Below the pieces are notes generated by a model. The model saw only the letters and a list, made by a program, of their open reading frames with translations. It made no database searches and was not told the origin of the DNA. The position numbers were made by a program, and so were the translations under genes. This document shows, in pieces, positions 7,032 to 16,900 of a stretch of 17,828 nt of DNA (position 1 is the stretch's first letter; each line of letters starts with the position of its first letter). The DNA is from Lunasporangiospora selenospora (lineage: Eukaryota; Mortierellomycota; Mortierellomycetes; Mortierellales; Mortierellaceae): positions 1-17,828 of the forward strand of contig JAABOA010000203.1 of assembly GCA_015680635.1 (NCBI GenBank), written 5' to 3'.

Positions 7032-10000
7032 TCACTGTTGAACCTTCAAAGCCGAGGCATAACTCAACCCCGAAGACACGCTTGTCGCGCCGCTCGTTTT
7101 ACCGCTTTGCATTGCTCGATCATATTCTCCATTGCTTGTCATCTGCTTCGTTCCTGGTGCTGCTGCAGTACTTGTCTTTGACGACTCTGTATTCATCACC
7201 GGGATACTCTGGCTCACCGACGCCACCATTCCTCCGAGTATACCACCCTCCCGTTGAACATGCCTTTCGCCCAGTTGGTCACTGCCCTGCTTCTGTGAGG
7301 CTACATTGTTACCGGGACCACTCGGCAGTGAATAGTTCTGATGAACTGTTAGTAAACGAGATGCACTTGTCGGGATAGGCGATCTTGATAAAGAGAGAAT
7401 GGGAAGTATGAAGGAAAATGGATAATCAGCGTCATGTCATCTCAACTCTTATTTACAATCCATTTCAAAGACTCCTTACGTGTCTCTAGTCGAGGAGCCG
7501 CTATGGGTGCTCTCATTGCTGCTTGACGTGTATGCCTGGTGACTATTTGTCATTGAACCGCCGTTGCTGCTTGAAGATGTAGAGCTATTCTGATTTCTAT
7601 CGACTGCTACAGTAGTCGCAGTTGTGCCATTAATCTTGAGTGTGCCCCATGGCCCTGAAGAAAGGCTCTGCGCCGCCATGCTTTTTTCTAAAAGATAGGC
7701 AGAAAAGACGCTTAAATGAGAACAGCGCTTCTCTCGTATAAAAAGATAATCAATGGTTGTGTCGAAAATAATAATATCAGACTCACCTTCTTGGGATAGA
7801 GGCGTATCCACGATTTCTGATGGATTGTGTGTCTCAACTGGTGCTGGTGAAGTAGAAGAGGCTGTTGGAAGTGGCGGAAAGTTATCTCCCTTGAGCAAAG
7901 GAGGTGCTCGTGAGGCCGACGACTTCGTGGTGGCTTTCACACCATTATAATATTCAGAGTTAGTATTGAGTCTGATAGTAAAAAGGAAAAGCAATCATGT
8001 TTCATGGCTCTTACCATCATGCTGGGTATTTCCTCGCCGCTTGCCTTTCACTGAAGGCTCGTATCCACTTGGTCGATCCTGCAACGACACATTTGAAAGC
8101 TTGCTCTGAAGTTTGCCCACTCCGTCATTGCCACTTGACGTGTTAATACTTTCTTTGGAATCAACTCCGTGATCGATATGACTCGAATTGGTCGGAACTT
8201 CGCGCTCTTTTCGCTGCGACTCCTCAGCTGGCTTAGCCTTCCGAGTATCCCGTTGAGGTCTAGAGCCGGTAGTCCGCTTGCCGACTCGCTTCTTTCGCCT
8301 ATCTCCCCCGTCTAAGGGTGACTCGCCACTTTCTGCCACCTCCAAGGCTGAAGATATGACATTAGTACCACCACTATTGACAAGAAGTGATGGCGATCGA
8401 GGTACCGCAACTACCATAGAATGATTGGTATCCTCTTGATCTTGATTTATACCCTTTGCTTCCTCTGCAACATTTTTCTGGTTAGGGGTACCAGGATAAG
8501 GCGAGGTAGTCATAGCTAGAGGGATGGTGGTAGGTGGCGATCCACCTGATACTGTGCTGTTTGACACCACATCGTTTGGACCATTTCGATCATTCCTTCT
8601 CGACACATTTGACTTTGAAGTAGAGTAATCGTACTTTTTACGTCCAGTGGTACGTTGTCGATGGTCTGTTTCACTGCTATTACTACCACTGTTGCTCGAC
8701 CGCGTCCCAATGCCACCAGGGACCATGCCATAGTGTACAGGGTGCATATACCCAAAGGCTGGATACACACCATAAGATACCGCACCAGTCGGATGGGGTA
8801 CCCCCAGGTAGGGGTTCGTGTGTGTCCAGGCAAGATCGTTGTAGTCTAATTTTCATTGGTAAGAAAATGTTAATAAAGTAATCCAATTCATTAAGACACT
8901 TGCAAGGATCAGTGATGATTGTAGTGAAAAAGAAAAAAATACATACATGAGTAAGTTGCCATCGAATTCATTTGGGATGTTACTGAAGGATTTGGAGTGG
9001 GAAAGTGAGCTTCGGGTCCAGGAATGTGTGTTTGATGATAGACTTGACCAGAGGCCCCGTAGTGGTAATTCGCTTCAGATGGCCGTTCTTGGGATGCAGT
9101 ATTGTTCCATGGCTCTGACGTTAGCGTGCTTTCTTCCAGGGGAAACCTCCGGAATGAAGCAGAGGCTGATAGATCTGGCCTTGAAGCACTCCATCCCTGC
9201 CCCATTGAAGCTGTTGCCGAGTAAGATGCGCCGGGTCCCTGTACACTAGAAGTGGACTGTATGGCTCGATATCTAGAGGGGGGGGGGGTTACAGTCGATA
9301 TGTTAGCAAATAATAAAACCAATGACTATCTTCCTACATGAAAGACAGGAATCCTCTAAGCTACTATTATTATTCAACCTACTCGCCACCCGTGAGGACT
9401 GTGTTTGATTTTAATCGACCGGCAATAGGATATCCTCGAAGGGTCTGCCCTCTCGTGAAGTTGAGCATTGCCAAGGCATTCTCAGCCGTGTCGAACTCGA
9501 CAAACCAAGTGTTTCCAACCTCTTTGGTTATGGTCTTTGCTGGACAGTTACCTTCTTTGAACAAGTTTGCAATTTCCTATGTCAAAGAATGTTGATTAAA
9601 AGATGCATACGTTAGATCGCTCACCACTACTCATAGGAAAATAATACTTAAAAACAGCTGCCAATAATGACAAGGCTTTCAAAGAAGTATACCTCCTCCT
9701 GAGTATCTTCCAGTAGATCGCGCAAAATGAGTGTGGTCCGTGGACGGTCGACAGAAATGGGTTTCGCCAATGTTCCTGTTTCATCCACAGTGACCACGGA
9801 TGACCGTCGGAAAGCTGCCACGACCTCATTGATGTCACTTGTCAAAGCCTTGACCATCTTAAAACCTGCTATAACGGAAATTGGTACATAGCGTTCCGAA
9901 TTCATTTGCGAAACTACCAACATATTTTACCAAAGGTTGGAGTTAAAAAAAATTCGTCTACCATAGAATAAGGTCGATTTACCAGATGACAACATACCAA

Positions 10001-11100
10001 GATAAGTGTCCACAGACAAGTTCCTTGGAGAAAAGTACCACTCCAATTGTTCACGAAGGTGATCGCGTTCATGTCCTAAACATTCATAGTTGTAATCATC
10101 AATGTTATGTTTTGTTAAATATCTTTTTCTTTTATATTGCATTTCACCTCATGCATCACTCTGAGCACGATAAAAACATACCTTGATCCTTTGGAGCGCC
10201 AGCGCTCGTAGGACCAGAGATCTGCTGGGTAGAACAACCCCCATATCTTGTCATGACAACCTCAACATCATCCTGGTCATCATCCTCAAGGCCAATCTCC
10301 TTTTCCTGCTGATTGTTTGCTTGAAGCACGACTGTGTCTTGGACTGTACCTGTCGTGGATGGTGGAGGTACCGGTATGGGCACTGAGGAGTTCGTGTGGT
10401 ATCCCCATTGAGAGGCATATGGAAGCGCAGGAGCGTTGGCATGGCCACTGTTCTGCGCCCAGCCACCTGTGGTAATCTTGGCTGCATGATTTCTTCCACC
10501 GCTCCCACCTTGACGACCGGTCTTGGTATAAAACGGAGGGGTTCGAGAGGGCCGCTCCTGTCTTGAGCCACTACCGTTCTGTGGATTTCCATCTCCTCCA
10601 CGAGGATGAATCGGGGGCCGCTTGGGGGGTCGCTGAGAGCTAATTCCATGATGCATGTTTAGAGAAGAGCTGTAGTCATATTGGCTCGAAGGCATAATTG
10701 GCATGCCCATAGTAACAAAGGTGTTATTATGCGCCGCTGGATGTGGGGAGCGATGGTGATATGTGGGTGAATGGGACACCCCATGTCCGGCAGTTTGTCG
10801 TCGCTGGTTCAAATGCGCTTGCTGCTGAGTAGGTCGATATTGCTGTGGGAAAGGATCGAAGTTAGGATCGTTACTTGCAAAGTCGTGTCGAGGATGATGT
10901 TTAGACCCATGAGGACCCCCGTTGGTGCCACGAGTCCCAGAGTTGTTGTAGGGCCGACCGCCAGTCCCAAGACGTGGAGGTGTCGGCATCACTACGCTCG
11001 TGCTCGATTCATGCTGACGATCTCCCTTTGGTCCCACTGTGGTCTTTGTCGAGGATTGCTCCTGAGGGGCGAATGGTCTGACACCGGTAGTGGCGGCCAT
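7032..11100 (-). CDS. LARP4: La-related protein, LARP4 family
   Basis: Nine minus-strand exons (11100-10182, 10075-9998, 9913-9693, 9576-9383, 9272-8947, 8845-8015, 7933-7787, 7687-7480, 7383-7032) total 3276 nt, 1091 residues. All eight GT-AG junctions keep frame. The start is GCCATGG, a strong context, with no ATG in the 150 nt upstream. Residues 1-306 are disordered (Gly/Pro/Gln/His-rich). The La motif spans about 308-382 (QLEWYFSPRNLSVDTYL, then YVPISVIAGF). An atypical RRM follows directly at 391-464 (TLILRDLLED, NTWFVEF, GYPIAGRLK). This linked La module matches LARP4/4B, which bind poly(A) mRNA in the cytoplasm and aid its stability and translation. A Ser/Asn-rich tail has DNFPPLP at 873-879 and SYASAL near the end. 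I see no clear PAM2 motif for PABP binding. Family assignment is firm; function is by homology. LARP1 is unlikely because the La motif is followed by a LARP4-type RRM. Confidence 0.93.
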
Positions 11101-11206
11101 GGCAAGCGCTGCTATTGTTGATAGGTGAGGCGATACTTTGTTTCCACCCTTTATCCTGAATGGACGACACAGGCAAATCTTGAACACGGATGACAATCGC
11201 ACTCGC

Positions 11207-11248
11207 TTTTTTTTTGTTTTTTTTTTTTTTTTTGGTTTTTTTTGTTTG
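11207..11248. promoter_or_regulatory. poly(dA:dT) tract upstream of the LARP4-type gene
   Basis: A T-rich run of about 42 bases broken by single or double G residues, starting about 107 nt upstream of the LARP4 ATG. Such tracts commonly exclude nucleosomes in fungal promoters. The position fits that role, which is inferred. Confidence 0.45.
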
Positions 11249-11252
11249 CTAG

Positions 11253-11798
11253 ATGAAAATAATGACTAACAGTACTGCCGAAAAAAAGAGCTGTCGAGTG
11301 AAGCTGCGGCAAGTGGTGGTCCTTCAAATCTCTGATGGATTCCAAGTAGGAAGCGGAAAGCTAAACTATAGAATTGTTCAATTATCTATTAAAACGCCTG
11401 CGTATATTATACAAAGGATAGACAAGTCAGTTAATCCACGTAAACAACTTTGGAAAAGTGCCTTTGACGCGCAGGGTGATTGGACTCGATGGCCTGTTCG
11501 CGGAGAGAAGGTTGGATGTCCGAGAGTCTGTGGATTGATGCGCGATGTTGCTCAGCCGAGTCGTTTCGCATCAAAGTCACAGGCTGAATGTGGTCACGAT
11601 GGCAAGGATTGTGCGCAGGATGAATGTCACATTGCTGTGTTGGACATGGCCACATGGGAGCCAAAATGCACATGGTTACCTTTTCAGGGCAGCTCTGCAC
11701 TAGCGAGCTTTAACAGGAATGGATTGGAGATCAATTACCTGGGCAACAATGAATGCGGCAGTAGTCAAGACTCAGACGGCAAGCACAAGGGCGGGTGA
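11253..11798 (+). CDS. candidate ORF of 181 codons, unrecognised
   Basis: An ATG at 11253 opens 181 codons to a TGA at 11798, in ordinary-composition sequence next to the purine-rich zone. The product is Cys-containing (eight Cys, including CGHDGKDCAQDEC), with no recognisable domain, signal peptide or membrane helix. Its start lies only 152 nt from the divergent LARP4 ATG, so it would share that promoter. It may be a chance frame in a 5' regulatory region: the opposite strand also has an 89-codon frame here. Support is weak. Confidence 0.2.
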   Translation: MKIMTNSTAEKKSCRVKLRQVVVLQISDGFQVGSGKLNYRIVQLSIKTPAYIIQRIDKSVNPRKQLWKSAFDAQGDWTRWPVRGEKVGCPRVCGLMRDVAQPSRFASKSQAECGHDGKDCAQDECHIAVLDMATWEPKCTWLPFQGSSALASFNRNGLEINYLGNNECGSSQDSDGKHKGG

Positions 11799-12056
11799 AA
11801 AGGAGAAGGCTGCAGAAGAAAAAGAAAAGACGTGTGTATGAGAGGAAGTGAGGAGAGAAGAGGAGAGGAGAGAAGGAGAAGCTGATTTTAGTATCAACCA
11901 AAGCGTAGGGGTGCTACGTCAACACCGGCAGCAGGTGGGTAGGGACAGCACAAATGAGGCGCGGTCCGAGAACTGCTTGTACAAAGGCGCAGGCAAAAGT
12001 GGCAAAGGAGTAGGCAGGGAACAAGCTACCAGTGTACCGGGGCAGGGCGTCCCCAA

Positions 12057-12135
12057 AGGGAGAGAGAGAGAGGTGGAGAAGGAGAGGAGAGAGAAGTGGA
12101 GAGAGAGGGAGAGTAGAGAGAGAGAGAAGAGACTC
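12057..12135. repeat. (GA)n-rich tract
   Basis: Mostly GAGA with occasional G or T, forming a 79-base polypurine run on the plus strand. It could form triplex DNA or act as a GAGA-type regulatory element. Only composition supports this. Confidence 0.8.
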
Positions 12136-12627
12136 ATTATTTGCAGACAGGAGGCGTCTGAGGCTAGGCAAGAGACGCAGGACCAGGCCACACCGCACGC
12201 AGCAGACACTCAAGTACACACAGACACTGCTGCAGCAAGTAAGGCCGAGAGCGATGGCAGGGGCCGATGATCGCGGCGTCCTTTTGAGCCATCCATCAGC
12301 AACCATCTCTTCCGGGGTGTGGGTGTGCATCAAGGACAGAGAGATCACCTTCCTTGCGTCTCTGGCATCAGGGGGACCAGTGCCTGGGGGGAAAGAGAAG
12401 AGAAGAACAGGGAAAGATAGAGAGAGTAAGAAAGAGACGGACAGGGAGAAAGAGAGAGAGACAGTCTGGCTGCACAGCAGCCCACAACGCCTTACTGCTT
12501 CGCCGACTCGTTCGCAGGCGCCCATTTTCACATCCACATCTACATCCACACACACAAGCAGCACGCACATGTTCCTGAAGTAGTATGTTCTCTGAGTTTT
12601 GGTCATACTCCTCTGCTCTTTACCTAG

Positions 12628-12683
12628 TGCTTTGAGGTGGCGAGTACTACGGCTATGCTTTGATGTAGCGAATACTACAGCAA
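12628..12683. repeat. imperfect 28-bp tandem duplication
   Basis: Two adjacent 28-base units, each starting TGCTTTGA, match at 23 of 28 positions. Four of the five differences are at G in the first copy, three of them G to A. Confidence 0.75.
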
Positions 12684-12690
12684 TGGAGCA

Positions 12691-12729
12691 ATGGCGAAGC
12701 AAATGGCGAAGCAAATGGCAATGGCGAAG
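12691..12729. repeat. ATGGCGAAGCAA short tandem repeat
   Basis: Two perfect copies of the 12-mer ATGGCGAAGCAA at 12691-12714, then ATGGCA and a partial third copy, ATGGCGAAG. It directly follows the 28-bp duplication. Confidence 0.85.
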
Positions 12730-12812
12730 ATTCGTTTGAGTACTGAATGGACAGTGCCCGTGATGGAGCACAGGGATGAAGCCGGTATCGTGCTCTTGAG
12801 CGAGCTCCGAGA

Positions 12813-12844
12813 GGGGAGAGGGGAGAGGGGAGAGGGGAGAGGGG
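12813..12844 (+). repeat. perfect G-quadruplex motif, (GGGGAGA)n
   Basis: Five GGGG runs at 12813, 12820, 12827, 12834 and 12841, each separated by AGA. This is a canonical four-tetrad quadruplex pattern with three-base loops. It lies about 1.07 kb upstream of the RBM26-type start and 1.7 kb upstream of the LARP4 start. Confidence 0.9.
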
Positions 12845-13605
12845 AAGAGAGAGGAAGAGGCTCGCAAAAGAGAGAAAGGGAGAGAGAAGGGAAAAGATTG
12901 ATGAAGGCTTCTGTAGAAACGGATGAAAGAAAAGAGAGTAGGAGGGAGAGGCGAGGCGTTCCTGTTCGAGACAGGGCCATGGCAGTGGATAATGCATAGT
13001 GCAGGCTAGAGTGCATGTCTCCTCCTCTCCCCATTCCACTCGCTCTCACTTACATACGCATGCCTGTCTGCTCTATTCTCTTGCTCTCGTCTACCCTCTC
13101 TCGCTATCTCCATCGACTCTGTTTGCAATTATCCAACAAGACTAGATCTAAATTCAATGACCCGTCTCCTGCTCAATGCGTTACAGGCACGGTTTGTACA
13201 CCTGAACAGGAGACAGAAACACACGAGAGCGAGCGTAAGAGAAATGGTGTTATATTGCAAATACCCCGAATGAAGCTCGCCCAAGGACTCTTGCGGTCTG
13301 TCCACATTCTTCCTTCTCGGGCGAGTAGAGTCGAGAGCAGAGACCACAATTGTTAACTGTCTACTGAGTGATACAGTGCATTTGGATACAGTAGCTTTAA
13401 AGTAGAGTAAGCAAGGCAATTGTCTTGGTCCTATCGATGGTCGCGATAGAGAAAATATCCAGTTTACTATGTCAGATCAAACAACTGTCAAGGGTTGGGC
13501 ACGTGATCTTAGTGGCTTCCCGCAGCACAAAAATGAAGGCGCCAAACAATTTTTTTTGTTCATGCCAGGACCTTGGAGCATTCTTCTTTGACCCACTGCT
13601 TTTAA

Positions 13606-13818
13606 TTAAGGGATCGCTTCTGATCGAGCAACAGTTCTCGATAAAAACAAGACATCCTCTTTCTCTCCCTGTATTATCACTCCTACTGGGGACTCCATCT
13701 TATCCTTGTCCAAAAAGACCTCATTCCTGTAATTTTGGCAGTGTCGGACGTATCCATCAATATCGCCACCATCTCTTGGAACGTCAGTGAGCAAGCGCAA
13801 CATTAGCGGACGAGTCAT
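13606..13818 (-). CDS. candidate small ORF, 70 codons, divergent from RBM26-type gene
   Basis: A minus-strand ATG at 13818 opens 70 codons to a TAA at 13606. The product is balanced and protein-like (LTDVPRDGGDIDGYVRHCQN, MESPVGVIIQGEKEDVLFL), unlike the low-complexity frames nearby. The frame is open further upstream to 13884. A TTTTATAG at about 13870-13863 could be a 3' splice site, which would make this an internal exon. The ATG is 91 nt from the RBM26-type ATG on the other strand. I do not recognise a family. It may be a small gene on a bidirectional promoter, a gene relic, or chance. Confidence 0.27.
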   Translation of the reverse strand: MTRPLMLRLLTDVPRDGGDIDGYVRHCQNYRNEVFLDKDKMESPVGVIIQGEKEDVLFLSRTVARSEAIP

Positions 13819-13863
13819 TTCGCGCCCACAGGTCGACACGCTTGTTTGTTCAGTACAACCGTC

Positions 13864-13870
13864 TATAAAA
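13864..13870 (+). promoter_or_regulatory. possible TATA box for the RBM26-type gene
   Basis: TATAAAA lies 39 nt upstream of the ATG at 13909, with no ATG in between. The spacing would give a very short 5' UTR, so it could be coincidental. Confidence 0.35.
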
Positions 13871-13908
13871 TTTAGAAACGACAACTTATCAGGACCGAGT
13901 CACCGAGA

Positions 13909-16900
13909 ATGCATCTGGACGACGTAGAACACGATGCCTTGAAGGCATATCTAATCAAGGAGCTCACATCCATGTAACGTGCCATCCATCAATCTCACAC
14001 TGACATGTTCATGACAGGCAAAAGTCAACTCCATTTCATAGACTCTTCGCTTCGGAAATCCTCTTTTCTTTTTCCATTTCTTTCCTGCTAATGAAGTATT
14101 CCTCTGTTGTACTTGTGCTATAGATCGGATGCCGATCCGAGTATGTTGGCCGATTACATTATCGCATTGCTGAAACATGACAAGGATGAGAGTGGACTCA
14201 GAACTTCTTGCATTACCCAGCTCGATGACTTTTTGCTCAATGGTATGGCTACAACCTTGCTCGTACTCTTGTATTTTATTCTTAAATATCAGGTACACGT
14301 GAATGATTGACGAACCTCATGTTGACAATGCTTGCCTTTTGTAGAAACGGAGCCGTTTGTGGAAAAGTTGTTCAAGATCCTTGAGACAAAGCCCTACATG
14401 TCTTCGACTTCGTCAGGGCAGCCATCGTCTTCATTGCCTTTGGCAGGAGCAGGAGCAGGAACTGGTGCTAGAAGTTCGTCAAGAGCAGATGAGTCAATAG
14501 GAGGAAACCGTGATGACTTCGTTGATATCCCCACGGAACCAGCAGCAGATCGTCATCGACGGGAATCATCTACTGCTGTCTCTTCTTCGAAACACCGCCG
14601 TGGAGATAGTGATGCATCGGATGATGAGGACCGAAGCTTCAAACATGCTCGTCGTGAAGATGATCGCGGGGCCGAAAGCCAACAAAGTATCCAACATCAT
14701 GGCCAACAGCAGCAACCGCAACCGCAACAGCAGCAGCAACCGCAACAACAACAACAACAACAACAAAAACTGCAACAGCAACAGCAGCACCGTCGAGGAC
14801 GAGAATACAGTCCCTCGCGTCCCAGTGATGACGATCGGTTCAATCGCCACAACAACCGGAGAGGCGATGATCGTGATGGTGTGAATGGACATGCCGACTA
14901 TGACCGCCGTGAACGACCTACACGTCATCAACCTGTTGTTGGAATTACGACAGCTGGATACAATAGTCGCCACGGGGCCGGGTACAACCAAGGAATTAAT
15001 CCAATGGATCGTGGTCAGTGGAACAATAACAACAACGGAGCACAGCAATTTCAGAGGAACAACAATGCTGCTGATGGCTCGCGGTATCAAGAAGGCGCTG
15101 GAAATAATAACTTTAATAACAACAACGGTCAATGGCGTGGGAACCAGAGCATGCGTGGGGGCCGTGGAGGCATGTCCGGACCATCCTTTGGGCAAGATCG
15201 TCAGCAGAGACGTCCTAAATGTCGGGATTATAATGGTAATATTAATAATACGCGTAATAACATTAGTGCCTCTTGATCTATGCTGTTATCCCAGCCACCA
15301 TCAACCAAAATCCTACTAACACAAATTTCAAATCGATTGCCGAAATCTAGAGAAAGGCTTCTGTATGCGAGGAGATATGTGTCCCTATGATCATGGCGAA
15401 GACAGGATCGTAGTGGATGAGCTTGCACAGGTCCCCTTTGACATGATGGGTAATCCAATGGCTGGCCTTGGACCGAATGGTATGCTGCCTATGGGTATGG
15501 GACCCAGTGGACAACCATTCTTTGCTGGTGCTCCAGGCATGAATCAGGATGTCTTTGATCAGGATGCTATTGGAGCCGACAACAACAATCCTCAACAGCC
15601 TCACTTGGGTCCAGAATCGCACGATGGATCCCAACAGCAAGCAGGAATGGGAGGGCGGCATGGAGCCGAGACACCCACACGCGGTCGCGGTGGTTTGCGT
15701 GGTAGCCTCCGTGGGGCCCGTGGAGCCCGCGGTGGCCGTGGAGGCAGCGCACACCATCCCTACAATAATCCTGGACGCAGTGGAGGCAGCACTGCTGGCG
15801 CCAGTGGCATCGTGACTAAGAATTCGCTAGTAGTCGAGCATATACCCGATGAGTATAACACGATTGACAAGGTGAACGAATTCTTTAAGCGGTTTGGCAG
15901 TATGACAAACATTCAAGTGGATCAGCTTGCGCACAAAGCCCTTATCCAGTACAGCTCTCATGAAGAAGCAGCAGCAGCATACAACTCGCCAGAAGTTATT
16001 TTTGGCAACCGGTTCGTAAAGGTCTATTGGCAACCTGATGACGTGAGTGCCTCAACCTTCGGCGCACGGCCACCCAAGCCCACAGGACAGGTTCGTCCAG
16101 AGAATTCCTCCCATCACCATACACCTGCCAAGGCACCAGCATCGAGTGTACTTATGACTCCCGAACGCGCAGCGGAGCTTGCGGCGGAGCGTGCAGCTTC
16201 AGCGGCCAAGCTGGAGGAAAACAAAAAGACCATGCAAGATATTCAACGTCAGAAGGAGGCACTGATCCAGAGACAGCAAGAAGAGCAGCAACTGTTGTTG
16301 CAAAAACTGATGGCCAATAAGAACATGTCACAACAGGACAAGGATGAGATCCTGAAAGGCCTGAAGAACGTAGCGATCGAAGTGACCAAGGAAACTCCTA
16401 GTGTTAATCCGATCGCCCAAGCCCAAGCCCAAGCCCAGGTCCAAGCCCAGGCCCAGGCTGTCGAAGCAGCAGCACATAAACACAAGGAGGCTGAGCGACT
16501 AGAGAAGGAAAGACTGGATCGCGAGCTCGAGGCTCTTAATAGCAACAAATCAAAGGATGATGCAGAGGCAGGCAGCGACGCTGCTGTAGCGGAGGGATCG
16601 CAGGCCGGGGCCTCCACTAGCACCAGCTCAAGTGCTGCTGAGACGACGGCGGCCTTGAAGGCTAAACTCGCTGCTCTTCAAGCACAGGTAGGACTCGATT
16701 GCTAAAGTTGAGATTCTTGATGTAAAAGGGTTACGATTCGCATTGATTGCTGATACTAACTATTTTATGTCTCTTGTGATTATTACTCTACACTTCTAGG
16801 CTGCAGCGATGGGACTGGACAATAGCGGCGGATATGCAGGTCGTGGTCGCGGAGGATTCATCCCACGAGGCCGTGGTCGAGGTGCAATGTCGAATACGTG

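Larger units (their letters stand above)
11799..13605. other. purine-rich intergenic region, no supported gene
   Basis: About 1.8 kb with long GA-rich stretches on the plus strand (for example 11840-11880, 12057-12135, 12395-12465, 12810-12900). Several frames stay open on both strands, up to 317 codons on the minus strand. Their products are low-complexity Arg/Glu or Leu/Ser strings with no domain. Pyrimidine-rich strands lack stop codons, which explains the length. I treat the region as divergent regulatory or intergenic DNA. Confidence 0.6.

Noticed and set aside
7476-7478. TAA as the end of the LARP4-type gene
   Set aside because: The stop sits inside a donor (GTAAGG), and an acceptor at 7384 joins in frame to a further 117 residues of Ser/Gly-rich sequence ending SYASALKVQQ.
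11100-11202. Extension of the LARP4-type protein to a GTG at 11202
   Set aside because: The codon is GTG. The ATG at 11100 lies in a perfect GCCATGG context and is the first ATG downstream of the promoter tract.
12032-12583. 183-codon plus-strand ORF rich in Arg/Glu
   Set aside because: It is encoded by GA repeats and has no globular segment. It overlaps other equally open frames in the same low-complexity DNA.
11914-12867. 317-codon minus-strand ORF
   Set aside because: The product is a low-complexity Leu/Ser/Pro string from a pyrimidine-rich strand that lacks stops for compositional reasons. No domain is visible, and overlapping frames on the other strand are equally open.
14566-15195. 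209-codon minus-strand ORF opposite the RBM26 Gln/Asn-rich exon
   Set aside because: Antisense of CAA/AAC repeats gives Leu/Val/Ile strings. The plus-strand exon is firmly supported.
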